Shown: in pieces, positions 1 to 6,489 of the stretch
How positions within the stretch are numbered: position 1 is the first letter of the stretch
How the letters are laid out: each line of letters begins with the position of its first letter
From: Pseudomonas protegens CHA0
Lineage (GTDB): Bacteria > Pseudomonadota > Gammaproteobacteria > Pseudomonadales > Pseudomonadaceae
Length of the DNA stretch: 64,000 bases
Direction of reading: 5' to 3'
Assembly: GCF_000397205.1 (NCBI RefSeq)
Contig: NC_021237.1
Span: forward strand, 2,481,001 to 2,545,000
Position numbers and translations under genes: made by a program
The notes under the pieces: generated by a model
What the model saw: only the letters and a program-made list of their open reading frames with translations
Databases searched by the model: none
Told to the model about the DNA's origin: nothing

Positions 1-35
1 GGAGAGGCCCCCGAGCCGACCTGATATCGCTTCCC

Positions 36-210
36 CTGTAGGAGCTGGCTTGCCAGCGAAGCTCGCCAACGATGACGCGGAGCCACCTTCTTACCGCGTG
101 CACCTGGGGGCGGGTGGCGGCCAACCCGGCATCCTGCCGGGTTGGCCACGGCTCGATGCCTGCCTTCGACCCTCCTGTGCGCAGGGGCAGGAAGATCAAC
201 AGCCAACACC
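36..210. repeat. REP core plus fragment of a non-coding Pseudomonas repeat module
   Basis: Positions 39-61 carry the REP core (gtaggagctggcttgccag). From about 76 to 205 there is GC-rich sequence including an aacccggcat/atgccgggtt-type inverted pair and the phrase gcaggggcaggaagatcaa, which recurs near 13220 and 13365. These are the same modules that make up the longer repeats at 12963, 18350 and 38623. I see no convincing gene between 1 and 229. Confidence 0.6.
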
Positions 211-229
211 GCCAACGATAGCCTCGCTC

Positions 230-661
230 TCAGAGCTTCATGCCCACCGCCAGCCGGTTGAAGGCATTCATCAAGGACACGGCCAAGGTCAGGTCGGAAA
301 TTTCAACGTCGCTAAAGTGCGCTTTCAGCGGTTCGTACAGCTCGTCTGGCGCGCCCTTGTCGTGGACGTAGGTGAGGGTTTCGGTCCAGGCCAGCGCGGC
401 GCGCTCGCGTTCGCTGAACAGTTCGCTGACGCGCCAGCCGGCCAGGCAATCCAGCTTGTCTTGCGCCACCCCACACTCGCGCAGGGTCTGTGAGTGCTTG
501 CCCAGGCAGAACGAGCAGCCGTTGATCTGCGACACGCGCAAAAACACCAGTTCCACGAGAGGCAAGCCCAGCGGGCTTGCGACCAGGGCGGTGTTGGTGG
601 CGAGCAGGCCTTGATAGGCGGCTGGCGACAGGGTGGCAAAGGGCAGTCTGAGTTGGCTCAT
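230..661 (-). CDS. AhpD-like carboxymuconolactone decarboxylase family protein
   Basis: A 143-aa protein starting MSQLRLPF. It carries the AhpD-type redox motif CSFCLGKH (CxxCxxxH) near residues 60-68, preceded by the typical LVELVFLRVSQING helix. Such proteins act as alkylhydroperoxidase-like thiol peroxidases or reductases in the cytoplasm; the substrate here is not known. I chose the internal ATG at 661 because the family begins there, although the frame is open further upstream. It is the last gene of a three-gene minus operon with an azoreductase-like and a GNAT gene, which suggests stress or xenobiotic handling. Confidence 0.85.
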   Translation of the reverse strand: MSQLRLPFATLSPAAYQGLLATNTALVASPLGLPLVELVFLRVSQINGCSFCLGKHSQTLRECGVAQDKLDCLAGWRVSELFSERERAALAWTETLTYVHDKGAPDELYEPLKAHFSDVEISDLTLAVSLMNAFNRLAVGMKL

Positions 662-689
662 GGTGAAACTCCGATAGGGAAAAAAGTGA

Positions 690-1310
690 TCAGGCACAAA
701 CGAGAGGGTTGAACAGGGGCTGCAAGGACAGTGCGCTGCGGGCCTCGTCGAGGGTTGCACGCACGGCCTCGTCACCGAACACCAACCCTTGCAGATAAGT
801 GAACTGCAGGTCGAACAGGCCGAGGGTGTTCAGCACCTGGCGCAGGTAAGGCGTGAGAAAGTCTGGCTGCCGTGCCCGCGGGCCCTGGTGAAAGCCGCCG
901 GAACTGACCAGGACATGCACCGGGCGGTCCTTGAGCAGGCCGACCTTGCCCTCCGGACCGGAGCTGAAGGTGCGGTGAATGCGCAGCACGTAGTCGATCC
1001 ACAGCTTGAGCGCCGCCGGCAGGGTGAAGTTGTGCATGGGCGTGGCAATCAGCAGCACATCGCAGCGCTCCAACTCACGAATCAGCCCTTCGGACACGTC
1101 GAACAGTGGCGCGTCGAAAGGCGTGGGGGTGGTCAGGGCGTGGGCGTAGTCCAGGCCCAGCGGTGGCAACGGCTGCGCCCCCAGATCACGCTCGACCAGT
1201 TCGAGCTGCGGATAGCGTTGGCGCAGGGAGCTCACCAGCTCCAGTGCCAGCCGGTGCCCCTGGGAAACCTGGCCATGGGGGCTGGCGTTGATCAACAGAA
1301 CAGTGTTCAT
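690..1310 (-). CDS. FMN-dependent NADH:quinone/azo oxidoreductase (flavodoxin-like fold)
   Basis: A 206-aa protein starting MNTVLLINASPHG, the N-terminal beta strand and phosphate-binding loop of the AzoR/AcpD and NQO-type flavodoxin-fold family, with MHNFTLPAALKLWIDYVLR in the flavin-binding region and a later SSGGF loop. Family members reduce quinones or azo compounds with NAD(P)H in the cytoplasm. The start overlaps the stop of the upstream GNAT gene by 4 bp, and 28 bp separate it from the AhpD-like gene, so the three are probably co-transcribed. The exact substrate cannot be read from the sequence. Confidence 0.85.
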   Translation of the reverse strand: MNTVLLINASPHGQVSQGHRLALELVSSLRQRYPQLELVERDLGAQPLPPLGLDYAHALTTPTPFDAPLFDVSEGLIRELERCDVLLIATPMHNFTLPAALKLWIDYVLRIHRTFSSGPEGKVGLLKDRPVHVLVSSGGFHQGPRARQPDFLTPYLRQVLNTLGLFDLQFTYLQGLVFGDEAVRATLDEARSALSLQPLFNPLVCA

Positions 1311-1762
1311 ACCGGCTCCCCACCCTGAAGTCGCTGAGTGAAGTGCATGCCGCGGGCCAGCAACCCCTGGCGGAAATAGAAGCGCTGGGCCAGAGGCATA
1401 TGCAGGCCGGTATCCAGCACCAGGTGCTCGCATTGACGCTGCACGGCCTCATCCCGCACCGCACTCAACAGCCGCGCTCCCAGGCCGCTGCGCTGTAGCT
1501 CCGGGGTCACCACCAGGTCATCGACGTAGATGAAACGCCCGTAGAGCAGGTTTTCCAGCTCGCGGTAGCCTGCCAGGCCGACGATGCGCTCGGCGTCCCA
1601 CGCGGCGAGCAAGCGATAGCCCTGCTCGGTTTGCCGGGCTACTTGGGTGACATAGGCCGCCGGGCTGGTGAGGTGGGGGCGCAAGACACGCATCACGTCG
1701 AAACTGGCCGCCAGGGCCGCTTCGCTTTCGAGGTGTTGAAGGGTGTAGGGCATGTCCGTCAT
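1307..1762 (-). CDS. GNAT family N-acetyltransferase
   Basis: A 151-aa protein with the GNAT fold: the strand LLAAWDAERIVGLAGYRELE (about residues 52-71), then VDDLVVTPELQRSGLGARLLS (about 78-98), which holds the acetyl-CoA pyrophosphate loop Q/RxxGxG/A. It is the first gene of the minus operon and is divergent, across 78 bp, from a MocR-type regulator that may control it (inference). The start could be the first or the second in-frame Met (MTDMPYT or MPYT). The acceptor substrate is unknown. Confidence 0.85.
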   Translation of the reverse strand: MTDMPYTLQHLESEAALAASFDVMRVLRPHLTSPAAYVTQVARQTEQGYRLLAAWDAERIVGLAGYRELENLLYGRFIYVDDLVVTPELQRSGLGARLLSAVRDEAVQRQCEHLVLDTGLHMPLAQRFYFRQGLLARGMHFTQRLQGGEPV

Positions 1763-1840
1763 CCGCTGAAAAGAGATGACCCACTTTAGAAGGTCGATGG
1801 CTTAAGCTACAGGGCCAAAAAATGCATAAATGACTAGGCC

Positions 1841-3244
1841 ATGATCCTTCCTTTCGAATTGGACCGCAGCCAGACGGCGCCGATCTATCGCCAGCTTTAC
1901 CAGCGGTTTCGTGAGTCCATCGCCGATGGTCGTCTGCGTCCGGGGGACCGAGTGCCGGCGGTACGCGCCTTGGCGGCGGAGCTCAACCTGGCGCGAGGCA
2001 CCGTGGAAGCGGCTTACCAGCTGCTGATAGGCGAGGGCTACCTGATTGCTCGCGGGGCCGCCGGGACCATTGTCACCCCGCAACTGGCACCGATTTGCGC
2101 GCCCGCGCAGCGTGCCCCAGTGGCTGCAACGACCCACCAAGCTACCCATGCCGGCACCTCGCCCTTGGCACTGCAAATGGGCCTGCCAGCGCTGGATGCC
2201 TTTCCGCGCAAACTCTGGACCCGCTTGGCGGGCCGGCAACTGCGCCAGGCGGGTGTCGAAGGCCTGGTCTACCCGGACGCGCGCGGCTACGCCCCGTTGC
2301 GGGCGGCCATTGCCTCCTACCTGGGGATTTCCCGGGGCATCACCTGCCATCCGGAGCAGATTTTCGTCTGCGCCGGCTACCGCGCCTGCCTCGACCTGAT
2401 CAGCCACACGCTGATGCGCCCAGGCGCCACCTGCTGGCTGGAGGAGCCCGGCTACTTCATGGCCAGGAACGCACTGCTGGAAGCCGGCGCGCAGCTGGTG
2501 CCGGTGCCCGTGGACGATCAAGGCCTGGACGTCGCCCAAGGTATCGCCCGCGCGCCAGAGGCCGGCTTTGCCGTGGTCACCCCAACCCACCAGAGCCCGC
2601 TGGGGGTGTCGTTGTCCCTGCCGCGGCGCTTGGCCCTGCTGGACTGGGCCAACCGTCAAGGCAGTTGGATCATCGAGGACGATTACGACAGCGAATACCG
2701 CTACCAGGGCAAGCCCTTGCCGGCCCTCAAGAGCCTCGACCAGCAGGGCCGCGTGCTCTACACCGGCACCTTCAGCAAAGTCCTGTTTCCGGGGCTGCGC
2801 CTGGCCTACCTGGTGGTGCCCGCCGAACAGACCCCAGCGTTCGCCCGCCAGGCCGATCGTTTGCACAACCACTGCCCGCACCTGCTGCAAGCGACCGTCG
2901 CGGCCTTTCTCAACGAGGGGCACTTTGCCCGGCACCTGAACAAAATGCGGGGCCTGTATGCGCGTCGGCGGGAATGGCTGATGGAGGCGTTGCACCAGCA
3001 GGTGGGTGGCCGCTTGCAGATAGATCCGCAGGCCGGGGGCATGCATGTGGTGGCTGGGCTGGGGGAGGGGGACGATGTGCAGATTGCCCGGCGGGCTCGG
3101 GAGGTGGGGATTGCGGTGGAGCCGCTGTCGCAGTGGTATCTGGGGGACGGGAGTAGGCAGGGATTGGTGATGGGGTTTACCAATGTGGTCAGTGCGGAGC
3201 AGGCGGTGAGCGTGGCGGTGCGGTTGGGGCGGGTGATTGGGTGA
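1841..3244 (+). CDS. MocR/PdxR-family GntR-aminotransferase fusion regulator
   Basis: A 467-aa protein with an N-terminal GntR winged helix (residues 5-80: QTAPIYRQLYQRFRESI, then LAAELNLARGTVEAAYQ) fused to a fold-type I aminotransferase domain. The PLP-binding lysine is K313 in TGTFSKVLFPGLR, and the Asp of IIEDDYDSEYRY (about residues 277-288) is also conserved. MocR proteins are cytoplasmic transcription factors that use PLP or an amine-PLP adduct as effector; PdxR controls pyridoxal synthesis. Position and orientation suggest control of the divergent GNAT/azoreductase/AhpD operon, itself, or both (inference). Confidence 0.9.
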   Translation: MILPFELDRSQTAPIYRQLYQRFRESIADGRLRPGDRVPAVRALAAELNLARGTVEAAYQLLIGEGYLIARGAAGTIVTPQLAPICAPAQRAPVAATTHQATHAGTSPLALQMGLPALDAFPRKLWTRLAGRQLRQAGVEGLVYPDARGYAPLRAAIASYLGISRGITCHPEQIFVCAGYRACLDLISHTLMRPGATCWLEEPGYFMARNALLEAGAQLVPVPVDDQGLDVAQGIARAPEAGFAVVTPTHQSPLGVSLSLPRRLALLDWANRQGSWIIEDDYDSEYRYQGKPLPALKSLDQQGRVLYTGTFSKVLFPGLRLAYLVVPAEQTPAFARQADRLHNHCPHLLQATVAAFLNEGHFARHLNKMRGLYARRREWLMEALHQQVGGRLQIDPQAGGMHVVAGLGEGDDVQIARRAREVGIAVEPLSQWYLGDGSRQGLVMGFTNVVSAEQAVSVAVRLGRVIG

Positions 3245-3313
3245 GGTGGGGGTTGTGGCCGCTGAGGCTGGAGTCTCTCCTATGGCAGCGCTCACCATTT
3301 GGCAGGCCACACC

Positions 3314-3356
3314 CCTGTGGCAAGGGAGCTTGCTCCCGCTGGGTTGCGCAGCAACC
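3314..3356. repeat. REP-like double hairpin
   Basis: Two adjacent perfect inverted repeats lie between the convergent mocR-type gene and hicB: gggagc-tt-gctccc (3324-3337) and ggttgc-gca-gcaacc (3342-3356). The phrase ggcaagggagcttgctcccg is a familiar intergenic repeat of fluorescent pseudomonads. It may also work as a bidirectional terminator. Confidence 0.6.
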
Positions 3357-3399
3357 ACAACCGCCCTCACACCGCTCGGCCTGCCCTCTGCAGCCGCTT

Positions 3400-3801
3400 T
3401 CAGCGCCCGAGCTTTTCCAGCGCGGCATCGGCCAGGAAAGACGACCGGCTCTTGATGTTGTGCTCGCGGACAAAGCGGTCGATTTGCTGGATGACATAAC
3501 CCGGCAGGGTCACGTTGACCTTCTCGGTCTTGCCCAGATAAGGCGCGATATCGATATCCAGCATGCCCCAGCCCATGCCCTCGAAATCGGGGTTGGCGCG
3601 GTGCTTGCGGGTGGGAGAGGGCAGGGGAATGGCGTGCCCCGCTCGGGCCAGCTCTTCGAGCATGACGTGGGCAATCTCGATGGCCGCGCTGTAGGCGCTC
3701 TCGAAGCTGTCGCCGGCGGTGACTGCGCCGGGAATATCAGGAATCTGGATGCCGGTGGCGGTGTGTTCGTCGCCCCATTCGATGCAGATGGGATATTGCA
3801 C
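3400..3801 (-). CDS. hicB: HicB antitoxin
   Basis: A 133-aa protein. Residues 1-60 form the degenerate RNase H-like HicB fold (PICIEWGDEHTATGIQIPDIPG), and residues about 94-133 form a ribbon-helix-helix DNA-binding domain (KVNVTLPGYVIQQIDRFVRE). HicB binds and neutralises HicA and represses the operon. It lies 35 bp downstream of hicA on the same strand, the standard hicA-hicB order. The pair sits at the left edge of the biosynthetic cluster. Confidence 0.92.
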   Translation of the reverse strand: MQYPICIEWGDEHTATGIQIPDIPGAVTAGDSFESAYSAAIEIAHVMLEELARAGHAIPLPSPTRKHRANPDFEGMGWGMLDIDIAPYLGKTEKVNVTLPGYVIQQIDRFVREHNIKSRSSFLADAALEKLGR

Positions 3802-3836
3802 GGGGATCTCCTCAATAGGTGCGAAGGTGGTGGGAG

Positions 3837-4025
3837 CTAGATCAGTTCAGCCAGTTTTCTGATGGCCCTGACCGTACCCCGTGGCAGATCCTTCTTCGGG
3901 TGAGGCGCCGGAACGGTGTTGGGCCTGTAAGGATGCTTGAACAGATGATGGCTTTCGGTGACTCGCTCCAGCACCCATCCTGTGGCTTCAAGCTCCTTGA
4001 TCAACTGTCTGCTTTGCACCTCCAT
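3837..4025 (-). CDS. hicA: HicA mRNA interferase toxin
   Basis: A 62-aa protein of the double-stranded-RNA-binding-like HicA family. The catalytic histidine region is ESHHLFKHP (residues about 24-32), where most homologues have GSHH, followed by the C-terminal PHPKKDLPRGTVRAIRKLAEL helix. HicA toxins cleave mRNA when HicB is depleted. Length and order match an intact type II system. Replacement of the usual Gly before the SHH motif by Glu is minor but visible. Confidence 0.9.
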   Translation of the reverse strand: MEVQSRQLIKELEATGWVLERVTESHHLFKHPYRPNTVPAPHPKKDLPRGTVRAIRKLAELI

Positions 4026-4029
4026 CTCC

Positions 4030-4263
4030 TTATCGGGGCGAGAGGTGCTTTATAACTCCAGGCGCATAATGGCGCAGGTTGAATTGTCTGTCTGGAGTTA
4101 TGTGTCGGGACATGTCGTTCCGGGTGGTTTTTGGCCTTGGACGGTTGGGCTGGCCGTTCAGGGAGGCTTGGGTGTCGAGGTAGAAAATGGCGCCGTCATA
4201 GCAACGTTGCCAGCAGGCCGCGAAACGCTTGCACACCTCAAAGCGCTGATCCAGATCGGCCAT
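4030..4263 (-). pseudogene. Truncated copy of the FYLDTQASLN small-protein family
   Basis: The minus-strand reading contains AIFYLDTQASLNGQPN, matching AVFYLDTQASLNDLAS in the intact gene at 13433-13714, but the flanking protein sequence differs: the expected HRF...RDLMDTLSTLNL continuation is missing. Across 4155-4191 the DNA is almost identical to 13621-13657 (34 of 37 bases, same orientation). I read it as a remnant of this gene family lying between hicA and the cluster. It could also be an intact but diverged small gene. Confidence 0.5.
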
Positions 4264-4496
4264 GCGTGCCTGATGTGCGCTCAGTGTTTCCTTCAGCAGT
4301 GCTTGCTGGGCTCGGTAGCAGCAAGTCCCTTATCAGCCTACGCATCGCTGGTCAGGTGCGACGCGTAATTGGCAGCCCATCGGCGCCGTCACACTTAATC
4401 CAGAAGGGAAGTAACAGGCCCTGAAAACAGTGACAGAACAATACGACTGACGTAATAACAAATTTGCAAAGCGCTGGTGGCGAGTGTAGAAGGTGG

Positions 4497-4525
4497 AAAA
4501 ATTTCAGAAAGTTCTGAAGTATATT
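4497..4525 (+). promoter_or_regulatory. Putative cluster promoter with a 16-bp palindromic operator
   Basis: A perfect inverted repeat TTCAGAA-AG-TTCTGAA occupies 4503-4518, and a -10-like TATATT follows at 4520-4525 in a strongly AT-rich stretch. No good -35 box is visible, so an activator may be needed, or a repressor may sit on the spacer. It lies about 35-50 bp upstream of the first ORF of the cluster, and no regulator gene is encoded within the cluster. The rest of 4264-4548 shows no gene I can support. Confidence 0.45.
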
Positions 4526-4554
4526 TAAAAAATAAATAGTAGATGGAGATGATG

Positions 4555-4719
4555 ATGGCTGAAGGGAATCAGGCTATTGGGGAAGTGTGGGCGTTAGTTG
4601 TTGGTGGTAGTGGCATTCACGGAACTAATGATTGTCTTTTTTGCCCCCGTTTACTTGCCGATCAGCACGGCATGAGTGCTCTCTGTTACGCCCGTGTGTA
4701 CAGGGTGGCGTATGCGTGA
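4555..4719 (+). CDS. 54-aa ORF of unknown function, first gene of the cluster
   Basis: Three ATG codons stand in a row (4549, 4552, 4555). The last is best placed, six bases after GGAG at 4545-4548. The product begins MAEGNQAIGEVWALVV, contains CLFCPRL around residues 29-35, and ends ALCYARVYRVAYA. Its TGA (4717-4719) overlaps the ATG of the acetyltransferase gene (4712-4714), an 8-bp overlap typical of translational coupling. I recognise no family. It could be a leader peptide that couples translation, a carrier or precursor peptide, or a chance ORF. Confidence 0.45.
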   Translation: MAEGNQAIGEVWALVVGGSGIHGTNDCLFCPRLLADQHGMSALCYARVYRVAYA

Positions 4720-5230
4720 GTTCATGACATTCGATGCGGCGGAACCTGCTTTAGTTGCCCGTAGGCGCATCGCCCGTGCTTTGTGTTCCTCCATCAGCAA
4801 TAACCCTGATGGTCGGGAGCCGCTTTATAAACTGCTGTTCGGGTCAGTGGGTGAGGGGTTTGAACAGTGGGGCAATTTCTTTTGTGAGTTTGGTTCGAAC
4901 ATAAACATTGGTGACGGTGTTTTTATTAACGCCAATGGGGTGTTCCTCGATGCGTTTGAAATAAACATCGGGAACCGTGTGTTTATCGGGCCTCATGTCG
5001 GTATTTATACCTCTAACCATGCCAAGGATCTTGAGCAGCGGCGTCGTTATATAGAATCGGGTGCACCTGTAGTCATTGAAGATGATGTATGGATTGGCGG
5101 CGGCGCAACAATCTTGCCGGGCGTCACAGTGGGTAAGGGGTCAATTATCGGTGCGGGTGCTGTCGTGGCAAAGTCGGTTCCGCCACACAGTAAAGTGCTG
5201 GGCGCTGGTTCTCAGGTTTATCCGATCTAA
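4712..5230 (+). CDS. Hexapeptide-repeat (left-handed beta-helix) O/N-acetyltransferase
   Basis: A 172-aa protein (start MREFMTFD) of the maltose/galactoside acetyltransferase type: hexapeptide repeats from about residue 65 (SNINIGDGVFINANGVFLD), the catalytic-site loop with H100 or H106 (GPHVGIYTSNH), then IEDDVWIGGGATILPGVTVGKGSIIGAGAVV. Such trimeric enzymes transfer acetyl from acetyl-CoA to a sugar hydroxyl or amine. In a biosynthetic cluster it could act in assembly or in self-protection (inference). The start overlaps the preceding small ORF; a second ATG at 4724 is possible. Confidence 0.88.
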   Translation: MREFMTFDAAEPALVARRRIARALCSSISNNPDGREPLYKLLFGSVGEGFEQWGNFFCEFGSNINIGDGVFINANGVFLDAFEINIGNRVFIGPHVGIYTSNHAKDLEQRRRYIESGAPVVIEDDVWIGGGATILPGVTVGKGSIIGAGAVVAKSVPPHSKVLGAGSQVYPI

Positions 5231-5250
5231 TCAATAGAGGGCATAAAGGG

Positions 5251-6489
5251 ATGTTTGTCTATCAGTCACGCGTGAAAGATCAAATTGTTGGCTCTGTTAA
5301 AGATGTCAGTGTTCATGCAGAGGGTGGCATCTACACTGATGCGATTTCGGGCATGTTTAACGTACCGTTCGGGTATTCGTGCGACCCCATCAAGCAGCAT
5401 ATTTCCAAAACGTTGACGGATCTGCCTTTCCACCCCAAGGATCATTTCTATTCGTCCGAGCTGTTTGAAACTTCAGAGCTGGTGCTCAAACGCGCCAAGA
5501 TGGAAGATGGCGGCTTGCTGTATGTCAACAGCGGCTCGGAAGCCATCGAGTCGTCGATTGCCATGGCCTTGGAATATCACCAGCGCAAAGGCAATACGTT
5601 CAAGAAGAAAGTGATCTGCCGCAAGCACTCCTATCACGGCGCCACCTTGGGGGCCCACAGTATTACCGGCAGGAACGATTTCAAGGACCTGCGTTGCAGC
5701 GGTTACGACACGATTCGGATCAACCCGCCATTCCCTGTCGTTCACGAAGGTCAGGCGTTGGAAATGCACAGCGTGGCGGATGTGGAGAATATTATTCTTC
5801 ATTATGGTGCGGAGCAGATCGCTTGCATTATTTTCGAGCCGGTCAACCATTTGAAAGGGATGCGGCAAACTCCCGGCGAGTACCTGATCGGTATTCGTGA
5901 ACTCTGTGACCGTTACGATATTGTGATGATTACCGATGAAATCGTGACCGGCGCCTCTCGAACCGGAGAGTTCTTGAATACCCATCAGTTTGGGGTTTCT
6001 GCCGATATCGTCGCGCTCGGGAAAGGCATCAGCGGTGGTTATTACCCGGCATCCGCTATGGCGACATCCCATAAAATCGCCTCGGTGTTTGACAAGCCAG
6101 AGCCGTGGATCCCGTTTTCCTATTCGCATACCTATGCAAGCAACCCGGTTTCGATCGCGGCCATCAATGCGTCGATGCGCGTGCTGGAACAGATAGAGGC
6201 CGCAGGGCAGCTACAAAAACTCATTACAAAGACTCAGGCGCTGTGTCAGGAAATCGCCGGGAATGAGCGGATCGCCCGAATTGAATCCCATGGCTTGCTG
6301 ATCGGCATAACCCTGGACTCAAGCCTTGGGGAGCAGGCAGGCAAGAAATTGGGTGGGCTGTGCTTTGAAAGGAAGTTGATTATCCGAGGTGAGGAAGATT
6401 GGGCTTGCCTGGCGCCCGCCTACATCATGTCAGAAGAAACGCTAAGTGACGTGTTCGAGGTGTTGAATGAATCAATTAGTCAGTTATGA
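5251..6489 (+). CDS. Class III PLP-dependent aminotransferase
   Basis: A 412-aa fold-type I aminotransferase of class III (omega/GabT-like). SGSEA at residues 94-98 binds the PLP phosphate, HSYHG is at 126-130, D229 in MITDE pairs with the pyridine nitrogen, and the Schiff-base lysine is K258 in ALGKGISGG. Class III enzymes act on terminal amines or on keto-sugars; a GabT-like member opens azasugar pathways in Bacillus. Here it probably aminates a keto intermediate of the pathway (inference). A plausible RBS is the purine-rich gagggcataaaggg before the ATG, and the 3' end overlaps the transketolase gene by 23 bp. Confidence 0.92.
   Translation: MFVYQSRVKDQIVGSVKDVSVHAEGGIYTDAISGMFNVPFGYSCDPIKQHISKTLTDLPFHPKDHFYSSELFETSELVLKRAKMEDGGLLYVNSGSEAIESSIAMALEYHQRKGNTFKKKVICRKHSYHGATLGAHSITGRNDFKDLRCSGYDTIRINPPFPVVHEGQALEMHSVADVENIILHYGAEQIACIIFEPVNHLKGMRQTPGEYLIGIRELCDRYDIVMITDEIVTGASRTGEFLNTHQFGVSADIVALGKGISGGYYPASAMATSHKIASVFDKPEPWIPFSYSHTYASNPVSIAAINASMRVLEQIEAAGQLQKLITKTQALCQEIAGNERIARIESHGLLIGITLDSSLGEQAGKKLGGLCFERKLIIRGEEDWACLAPAYIMSEETLSDVFEVLNESISQL

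Noticed and set aside
1802..3370. 522-aa open frame on the minus strand over the mocR-type gene
   Set aside because: Antisense to a clearly recognisable regulator; composition (His/Pro/Gln-rich) is typical of shadow frames in GC-rich DNA.
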